Assembly: GCA_033964015.1 (NCBI GenBank)
Contig: CM066916.1
Span: forward strand, 16,408,501 to 16,472,500
DNA length: 64,000 nucleotides
Reading direction: 5' to 3'
Source: Scolanthus callimorphus
Lineage: Eukaryota > Cnidaria > Anthozoa > Actiniaria > Edwardsiidae
Below are positions 56,301 through 64,000 of this stretch, in pieces. The first letter of the stretch is position 1. Each line of letters opens with the position of its first letter. The notes under the pieces were generated by a model. The model had not been told where the DNA came from, searched no databases, and saw only the letters and a program-made list of their open reading frames with translations. Both the position numbers and the translations under genes were made by a program.

Positions 56301-59300
56301 ATGCCAAATGCCTCCAACGAACCAGTAACAGATGTAGCAAGAAATAATGAAGAAAGCTTCGACTTGACCCTGAAGGTTGTTTCCACTACATTTCTCATTG
56401 TAATTATTATATGTACTCTTGCTGGCAACGGGCTTGTCATCTCGGCATTTGCGACGTTCCGAAAACTCCGAAACGTTACGAATCATTTCGTGGTGTCTCT
56501 AGCGTTCACTGATCTACTCGTGGCCCTGTTCTCGATGCCAATATGGGCTGCCTACCTCTTGACGGGTAAGGTGCCATCGGTTGGAATGGGAAAGCATTAT
56601 TTTGACGAGGGGAAGGAGGAAGTGCGAGAAGGAGCACAAATTCAATACCAGCGGGACTCAGAGTGTGGACCCAGTGTAATTCTGCTTGCGAGCTGGAACT
56701 GGGGAGCCAGTCTCGATATTTATTTATTTATTTGTACAATTTTTAGGAAAGCTAATGTCTGGTTAAAGTTTTCAAACTTATATTATTTGCAAAATTGAAC
56801 GTGAATCAAAGCTAAACCTGGCAGCCTAGGGCTAACTAATGTAAACCACTTTTTCAGGCTATTCCTCTGGAGGACGTTCCACCTTTCCACCTTTCTATTT
56901 CCCAAAGAGCAATGTGAAAGAAAATAGCAAGGCGTAGTGTCCCAGCTTACGTCTGATGCACATCGAATTTGACAAATTATAAATGTTTCAGAACTTCTAC
57001 AATGCAATAAACTCGCCGCAGAAAATAGCTTTACTAGCTGTTTTTCAAATCCTGGAGATCTTTACTGCGATTTTCATTTGAAATTTCCGAACGCCAAACT
57101 GCGTTTTGGCTTCCGTCAATCAAAGGCCTTGAAGTCAAGTGCACGCATTTTCTTGAGTTTGGGTTACATTTTACAGGGAAAAATTGTGTTTTTAAGCCTA
57201 TAAGGTTGCCCCTATGAGTTCACAAGATCTATCGAAGCCTCCGTGAAATCACCCAGAGTTGTTTACTCGTTTGATTGACGGAAGCCAAACCGCGGTTTGT
57301 TGGTCGGTGTAGAGTTCGCAGAATTATGAAAATCGCAGTAATGTGGCATTGGCTTGGTATTAATTGTGAGATATTCTGTGTACTTTTTCATTGTGAGTTC
57401 TGATCTCCTTGTTTTCACAGGCCCAGGGTGGGTGCACGCGGACTGGTTGAGAAGGGTGTGGTCATGTATGGATATTCTATGCGGTGTTGCTTCGATTCTG
57501 CACTTGTGTTTCATCAGCGTGGAACGGTACATTTGCATTTCTTCGCCTCTTAAATATCATCAGGTAAACAAACGTTTTCGAAAAATGTTAACGAAAATTA
57601 AAAGCAGCAGGGAACATGATCTAGATAATCAGTCACTTAGAACTTCAGTTGTGTTCAATTAAATTTCCAAGCAGCTAGTCAAAATAAATATTGTTCTGCA
57701 AAAAAAGACGATCGAGATAATTAACAATTTACGTTTTTAATTAACTTTAACTTGCATATAACAATTGGTACTTCTAAATAACAAACATCGTTTGAAAGAC
57801 AGCAGAAACCTATGAATACCTTTTAAAAATACCCGAAAATATTTTCATGTCATTACATATATTTTTCGTCATTGTTTTACGATGTCCCTCTAGCTGTTTC
57901 CAGCTCTGTAGCAGTCCTCGATCCTGGCCTTTATGAGGATGCCTTTCTCAAAAAGTTTTTATGGTCGCGTTTTTAAATTAACTTTTTCCTTATTCTTCCT
58001 ACATTAAATCGAATAAAAAAGAAAAATATACGTTGCAAATGTAATCACAGGGAATTTCTGCTGAAACAGATCTATACGGCACTTTCAGGGGCGTAGCCAG
58101 GGGGGGGTTCCAGGGGTTCCGGAACCCCCCTCTCCCGCAGCGGAACCCCCCTCGCCTCTGTTCTGGACCGACTTATTACTAAAATTCGGCAAATATCTAA
58201 TAGACAACAAATAAAAGCTCCAATAAAATGTAGCAAATTTCTTCAAACGCTAGTTTTTTCCCGAGATCAATATTTTTGGCTTGGTTTCCTGTGGCGAGAA
58301 CGCAAAAAACGGCCGATTTATGTGGAGTTTTTTATTTTTTTAATTTTGGAACCCCCCCTCTCATAAGTGCTGGCTACGCCCCTGACTTTTAAGATTGTGA
58401 ATTGCTTGGCATCCATGTATTTGTTCATGGGAAAGCCGAGCACTTCCAATAGGCCTTTATCACGCAATATTGATTAATCATATATAATAGTTATCCGAAA
58501 ATGAAATCCATTTTCGAATTCTACACATCCGTATTAGTAAAACTGCAACGTTTCAAAAGAATTACTTGAAAACTGACTGAGATATGAATTTCAAAACTTC
58601 GTATTCAGACTTACTTTTTACAGAGAAATGTATGGGCAAATAAGTCAAGTCGAGGCTGGACGGGCATCGATGCCCGTCCAGCCTCGTTTCGATGTATTTT
58701 CCCATACATTTCTTGTTAATAAATAAGACAGAAAGCGAAGTTTTGAAAATTCATATTTCAGCCAGTTTCAATCAATATTCACCAAACTTTGCAATTTTAC
58801 TAATACGGATGTGTAGAATTGAATACTGGATTTCATTTTCTGATAACTATTATATATCATTAATCAATATTGCGTGATAAAGGCCTATTGTTGTGTCATG
58901 GGAAATTCAGCGTTTCCCATGAATAGCATGGTTTCTGCAAAATTTTCCTGTGAATGTTTGGAACGTAAAATGTGAGCTCGACTTTTTTAACCCATGGTAG
59001 ATTGTGACTCCTTGCAAAACCAAGATCGCCATCGTCTTGATCTGGATCTTTGCCTCTGCCATGGCCGTCATCAAGTACCTGGTCTGGGGTTGGCCTCCAC
59101 CTGGTTACCAACTCTCCGCGTTCGTGCTGTGTTTCTCTATACCTACGCTGATTATGAGCACGGCGTACATCATGATATTTAAGGTACATTAAGAGGAGTT
59201 TTAAATGGAGTAGGATTTACAATGTGAGCCTGACCAAAAACCATCTTATTTGCTAAAGTTTCCTGTGATATTTTTCTTTCGCCTGAATGTGTTTTTATAG

Positions 59301-62300
59301 CTTTTTTTGTCGCGAAGGAAGTCAATCAACTGCACTAGGTAAAAGTAAAACAAGAACCTGACTGGCTCAGAAAATTGAAAAATTGAGTTAAGGCGTAAAA
59401 TATACAAATAAATTGTTTAACAAAATTACGAAAGGAAGGCGAAAAAAAGTCTCCCTTCGCGATCGTTTTGCGAGAAAGAGAGCAGCTGTGTGCATATAGG
59501 CTAGAACTCCTATAGGAAATGACAAATCGAAATAAACGCCGTGACTAACGCTGCGCTATCGGAGATAGAAATCAGACACGCAAGATAATTATCAGGCATT
59601 GTTATCGCTCCCGCCACTGGTTATACGGTGTTTAATTCAATAAACTTTAGTCTCTCAGAAAGAGAAAAGGTACAAAGCTATGAGAGAAGGGATTTGAGGG
59701 CATTATTTGATAAGCGTTTAACAATATTTTCTCTCAAAATACCGCATTCACAAATCTAGATATAAACAAAGACGAGAGAGCAGTTCGACGATTATTATAT
59801 AATTATTATTGTATAATCATTCAACATTGTCGAATCTACGGTTTGACACGAGTATATGACGTGCGTCATCGCTAGCTTCCTTTTCGCGTGACTAACTTTA
59901 TAAAAACACCATATCGGCACATCATTGGCAGCAGTATGAACAAACGACGTTTTTTATGGCGTTTTACCAGCGCAAAATTTAAACTGAGGTGGTTCTTATA
60001 TTACTTGTTTTTAGCTAATAAATAATCTTACAATTTTCAGTTCCATTTATATTAGTTATGTTTTGACATAGCCTGTTTGTACATTTTTCTTAGAGAAAGC
60101 TCACTTGACATAGTCAGTAGCCTGATTTACTAATCAAATTTGAATAATGCAAAACATATATCGAAATTTTTAAGAGAGAAAATACTTCTGGGAAATGACG
60201 TTATGCGCATGCGCACTACAGAAATGGTAAATAAATTCATGGTTTTCTGTTACTTTGAGTTCTATTGTGTAAAAAGCGCTTATCTAAAGTAGTGAAATTA
60301 TGTGTGAAAATTATGCATCATTCTTGACAAATTTCTGACATTTCTAAATGCAGTCGCTTCTCCCACATGGAACATTTTGCTCTGAAGTCGGCCTATAAAT
60401 ATGTGCGCAGAGGTTATAACAGTGCGCGGATGAGCCTCACTGGTGTGGGGTGCGGGCTTCAAACCCGTAGCCGATTAACGTCGGAGCGGTTCAATTCCGC
60501 CTTCTGCGCGTCGCTTAACTTTTTTCGTTTTTAAAAAATTGGGGCTGTAAGAAGACACAGTTGTTTTTAATTACAATTAGATAGAGGATATTACATGGCC
60601 GCTAGTAGCTACAAATTTTATTTTCGAGTGTTGAAAATTGATCTCACGAGTGAGCGCAGCGAACGTATCTCCAATCGGCCATGTAATGTTCTGTTTATTA
60701 GACATCAGTAAAATACCAAATCGACATTTATTTTACGAAAATCTGAAAACTAGAAAGCTATGTGTGTTTTTTTCTTCACTGTGAATAGTACTATATTCGC
60801 ACTGGGTCCCATTGTACTATATAAGTTATGGGAAAGTAGGCCTGGCTACGCTGATCTGACACTCTGCAAGCACCACTTCACTACCTACTAGTCCTATCCA
60901 TAATTCTGAATTACCCATAACTCAGAACTAGCCCATAACTCAGAACTATCCGGCAACTCAGACATATCCTGGCATAATTCATGACTATCCTCTAGGCTTA
61001 CACAAAACTACTACCTACTCTTTCCATAATTCTGAATAACCCACAACTCAGAACTAGCCCACAACTCAGAACTATCCCACAACTCAGACACATCCTGGCA
61101 TAATTCAGGACTTTCCTCTAGGACACAAAACTACTGTCTACTAGTCCTCTCCATAATTCTGAATTACCCATAACTAAGAACTAGCCCACAACTCAGAACT
61201 AGCCCACAACTCAGACATATCCTGGCATAATTCATGACTATCCTCTAGGCCCACACAAAACTACCCAAAACTCAGAATTATACCGTAACTAGAACTACCC
61301 CATAACTCAGGGAAAACAATTGCAATCACAATAACACACTTTATAGGGCTGGGTCGAACCGGGGTCGAGCGCAGTACTAAGGCAAAATAGACAAAATAGA
61401 CGGTAGACAGATTGAGGAGTTATATTTTCTGGGAGGGAAGGTGCTATAGGTTAAGGCGTACCAACAAAACTCGCCATATGTGGCTAAACAAAAGGGGCAC
61501 AAGCAAGACATGACATATAAGAGCCAGAACAGCCAATAGTCTCCCCAAAACTCAACCCTCAAGGCTCGTTATGTAGGGAATATAGCATGCAACTGACATT
61601 GTGTATATAACTGCACAACTAGGCTAAGTACAAGGGGTTTACTGGGTTTGGGGCTGCACCCACGCCCATAAATATACGTCTATGTACTGAAATAGCTATA
61701 CACTGAGGCAAAAGGGAACAGCCCCAAACCCAGCAAACCCAGAATGCCCCGTCCGAAGACAGGGCACTGGAAGGATTCCAGGTGTCCCGAGGGACAAAAG
61801 GAACCGACATTGCCCAGAGGACATTAGATAGCCTCTCCAGGAGTGCTGAGAAGGGGGATGCTGAAAATGGAGTGAAACATTTTACGGCGAGGTTCACCCA
61901 GTCGCTCACATGCACAGAAAATGGAGTGAAAAATTCTGCTGCGAGGTTCACCCAAGTCGCCCACATGCACAGAAGAAAATGTATTTAAAAAATTTACGGC
62001 GAGGTTCACCCAGTCGCCCATGTGCACAGAAAATGGAGTGAAAAAAAAAAAAGATTACGGCGAGGTTCACCCAGTCGCCCATGTGCATAAAAATTGAGAG
62101 AAAAATTATATGGCGAGGAGGTTCACCCAGTCGCCCACATGCACAGAAAATGGAGTGAAAAAATTTACGGCGAGGTTCACCCAGTCGCCTATGTGCATAA
62201 AAATTGAGAGAAAAATTATATGGCGAGGTTCACCCAGTCGCCCATGTGCATAAAAATTGAGAGAAAAATTATATGGCGAGGTTCACCCAGTCGCCCACAT

Positions 62301-64000
62301 GCACAGAAAATTGAGTGAGAAAAAATTTACGGCGAGGTTCACCCAGTCGCCCATGTGCATAAAAATTGAGTGAAAAAATATATGGCGAGGTTCACCCAGT
62401 CGCCCACATGCACAGAAAATGGAGTGAAAAAATTTACGGCGAGGTTCACCCAGTCGCCTATGTGCATAAAAATTGAGAGAAGCATTATATGGCGAGGTTC
62501 ACCCAGTCGCCTATGTGCATAAAAATTGAGTGAAAAAATATATGGCGAGGTTCACCCAGTCGCCCACATGCACAGAAAATGGAGTGAAAAAATTTACGGC
62601 GAGGTTCACCCAGTCGCCCACATGCACAGAAAATGGAGTGAAAAAATTTACGGCGAGGTTCACCCAGTCGCCCACATGCACAGAAAATGAGTGAAAAAAT
62701 ATACGGCGAGGTTCACCCAGTCGCCCATGTGCATAAAGCAATGACAGAAACAAAACAAATGGCGAGGCAATTACCATATAAATCCGTGGTAAGCGAACTA
62801 ACTCCTGCCAGACTGACAGGGAGCGGGGAGATAATAGCTACAAATTGTGCTGTACTCAGCGAACACATAAGCAAAAATTGTAATGGCAACAACTAAGCGG
62901 CAGACAAGCTAGGGATACTGAAAACCAGCTTACTACAGAGGGAGCGTGACGAGATATGGCGGTAGAGAAGAATGGCCGATAGAAGTATGACAAATATGCT
63001 TCAACACGCGGCCAAGTCGGCTCTGGGGTTCGCGTATGTATACGAAGGAAAGCGCCGGTAGAAGAGCTCCCGCGGAACCCGGTACGACTGTGGACCTGTA
63101 AAATAAATGAAAGAGTTTGCCCTTGAGTGAAACGGCATGGAGGCAAATGACAGGATATAAAGCACAACATTTAAATTCAAACCGAAATTGCAGACGCCAC
63201 CGAGCGAATAGTAGACTGTAGGCAGGAAGAAGAAATAAGTGGAGACGATGAAAATCTGTAGTCTTTAATTGTAGAATGGCTGTGAAGTCTTGTGTAGAGT
63301 AGAGAACTTTTAGTCGGACCAGAGAGACGTCGACGGCGCGGCGTTCTCAAACCAACTGAGACTGAGACATATGCTAATGAGTTGATCTCTTATATACGTA
63401 CCACTGGGCCCCAGTGCGAATAGGGAAAAAATGTGACCGAGGGCTGGAAAATGTTGACCGAAGCCCGGGTCGAGGTCAACATTTTCCAGGCCGAGGTCAC
63501 AGTTTTTCCCTATACGGACCGACGTCCTAAAGCCGGTAAATAAGTTATTTATTTTTTTCCAACTCAAAAATTTGATTTTTTCGATGAAGCCTGAAAATGG
63601 TTACTGTGACCCAGGTCAAAGATAGGAAAATATTGCCCCCGCGCGCGCGCTCTAAGAACCAATCAGAATGCAGAATTCGTTACCGTGCCCTCGAGGTAAA
63701 AAATAAACCCTGGTATTTCACTTATGTTTATATAATAATGCTCATTAGAAACAATATATAGCAAAGCGGGGGACTAAGTTAATCTGCTAAAAAGACGGCA
63801 AATGAAAAGACCAGTCAGACATTTGTTATTGCATTGTTCGTTAATCACAGGTTTCTCGAACGCAAGCCAAGAAGATGACGATTGCAGTGAATGGTAAAGC
63901 CAAGCGGTTCTGTTTGCCAAAAGAGCTGAAGGCAGCCAAGACACTGGCGGTCGTCATGGGAGCCTTTCTGTTCTGCTGGTGTCCTTTCTTTCTTCTCAAT
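56301..64000 (+). CDS. Biogenic-amine-like class A GPCR, four exons seen, 3' end outside window
   Basis: Exons 56301-56565, 57421-57563, 59001-59183 and 63851->64000 have GT..AG borders and matching phases (1,0,0). The ATG at 56301 starts MPNASNEPV with a glycosylation site; an acceptor-like TTTCAG lies just upstream at 56261. Exon 1 carries TM1-TM2 (LAGNGLV, LAFTDLLVA), exon 2 TM3 with the amine-binding Asp (CMDILCGVASI) and ERY instead of DRY, exon 3 TM4-TM5, exon 4 the TM6 FLFCWCPFF motif. D3.32 and FCWCPFF point to dopamine/octopamine/serotonin/adrenergic-type receptors. By counting back from D3.32, position 3.25 is Arg rather than Cys, and the very short ECL2 (WGWPPPGYQ) also lacks Cys, so the usual disulfide seems absent. 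Ligand unknown. Confidence 0.88.
57061..57342. repeat. MITE, copy C of the GGCTTCCGTCAATCAAA family
   Basis: TTTACTGCGATTTTCAT at the left is mirrored by ATGAAAATCGCAGTAA at the right; GGCTTCCGTCAATCAAAG and TTTGATTGACGGAAGCC form the inner arms. It lies in intron 1 of the amine-like receptor. Confidence 0.78.
58086..58384. repeat. hAT-type MITE (CAGGGGCGTAGCCAG ends)
   Basis: CAGGGGCGTAGCCAG is mirrored by CTGGCTACGCCCCTG. These ends are characteristic of hAT-derived MITEs in many animals. The flanks share ACTTT. GGAACCCCCCTC recurs on both sides. It lies in receptor intron 2. Confidence 0.82.
58447..58890. repeat. 444-bp full-length palindromic foldback element
   Basis: CAATAGGCCTTTATCACGCA and its inverse form the ends; the arms pair along their whole length with some mismatches and meet in a perfect 36-bp palindrome at 58651-58686 (CGAGGCTGGACGGGCATC and its inverse). 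It lies in receptor intron 2. Confidence 0.85.
60394..60401 (+). promoter_or_regulatory. TATA box of the tRNA-Sec gene (TATAAATA)
   Basis: Located at -30 to -23 relative to the mature tRNA start, where animal tRNA-Sec genes have the TATA box of their gene-external Pol III promoter. A proximal sequence element is expected near 60355-60375; the candidate TCTCCCACATGGAACATTTT is not certain. Confidence 0.7.
60424..60510 (+). tRNA. trnSec: Selenocysteine tRNA, anticodon TCA
   Basis: An 87-nt gene with the special tRNA-Sec layout: a long acceptor stem (GCGCGGATG pairing with CTTCTGCGC, with the G-U and U-U pairs usual for eukaryotes), a long D stem (CCTC/GGGG), anticodon TCA at 60459-60461 in CTTCAAA, a long variable arm (GCCGATTAACGTCGG) and T arm GCGGTTCAATTCCGC, discriminator G at 60510. 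It decodes UGA as selenocysteine in selenoprotein mRNAs together with a SECIS element. All stems are intact. It lies in intron 3 of the amine-like GPCR on the same strand and has its own promoter and terminator. Confidence 0.95.
60520..60525 (+). terminator. Pol III terminator (T6)
   Basis: A run of six T begins 10 nt after the tRNA-Sec 3' end; a second T5 follows at about 60528-60532. Confidence 0.8.
60594..60692. repeat. Small MITE with ATTACATGGCCG inverted ends
   Basis: GGATATTACATGGCCG is mirrored by CGGCCATGTAATGTTC. Related by its ends to 2954-3100. It lies about 70 bp downstream of the tRNA-Sec terminator. Confidence 0.6.
60895..61310. repeat. ~126-bp tandem repeat, about three units
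   Basis: TCCATAATTCTGAAT starts at 60897, 61023 and 61150. Each unit contains nested CCCATAACTCAGAACTA-type short repeats, ATCCTGGCATAATTCA and CCTCTAGG. Confidence 0.85.
61868..62735. repeat. Minisatellite, 16 units of about 54 bp in two alternating types
   Basis: All units share GCGAGGTTCACCCAGTCGCC. Type A continues CACATGCACAGAAAATGGAG, type B continues TATGTGCATAAAAATTGAG. Open frames across it are a by-product of the repeat (HVGDWVNLAV). It lies in intron 3 of the amine-like receptor. Confidence 0.93.
63419..63513. repeat. Foldback of about 95 bp
   Basis: ATAGGGAAAAAATGTGACC is mirrored by GGTCACAGTTTTTCCCTAT, with inner arms CTGGAAAATGTTGACC and GGTCAACATTTTCCAG. It lies 0.3 kb before receptor exon 4. 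Confidence 0.75.

Noticed and set aside
61619..62777. Minus-strand open frames with repeated HVGDWVNLAV
   Set aside because: They are translations of the 54-bp minisatellite; the periodicity comes from DNA repetition, not from a protein-coding repeat.

Overview
The window looks like a stretch of an anthozoan cnidarian genome, probably a stony coral. It is AT-rich, has GT-AG introns, lineage-expanded intronless rhodopsin-class GPCRs, tRNA-derived SINEs, degraded LINEs and a very high density of MITEs. This is inferred from content only; no search could be run. Most of the DNA is transposon-derived. The real genes are few and mostly split into exons.

Layout. 1-9.2 kb: nine phase-consistent exons of a minus-strand gene for an unidentified beta-propeller-like protein. 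It starts at 9074 and runs off the left edge, with introns full of nested MITEs, a SINE and a perfect 55-bp inverted repeat. 9.25-16.44 kb: a complete 7.2-kb Tc1/mariner-type transposon (TA target duplication, CAGTG ends, long inverted repeats). It encodes an intron-containing transposase with a Pax-like paired DNA-binding region and a D-D38-E catalytic domain, plus a broken accessory ORF (SAM-like domain and CCHC zinc knuckle). The copy has itself been invaded by a Helentron-like repeat with six exact 128-bp units and by a hAT-like MITE. 16.4-21 kb: repeats and plain intergenic DNA. 21.0-27.5 kb: a two-exon myosin regulatory light chain gene. 27.5-34 kb: LINE and MITE remnants. 34.7-42.8 kb: two paralogous intronless orphan GPCRs with a near-identical TM1-TM4 tract, separated by SINE and MITE DNA. 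43.8-45.3 kb: weaker evidence for a small minus-strand gene with an ATGGCGGC start. 45.4-52.5 kb: two degraded LINEs, each split by other insertions, and further copies of the Helentron-like repeat. 52.5-55.7 kb: nothing recognisable. 56.3 kb to the right edge: a multi-exon biogenic-amine-like GPCR, truncated by the window. Its third intron holds an intact selenocysteine tRNA gene and two tandem-repeat arrays.

The genes do not form one pathway. The links are structural: the 7.2-kb transposon sits about 60 bp from a YY1-type motif at the start of the beta-propeller gene, the two orphan receptors appear to have exchanged sequence, and a Pol III tRNA-Sec gene is nested in a receptor intron. The strongest candidate for an under-described system is the paired-domain transposon with its SAM/CCHC partner.
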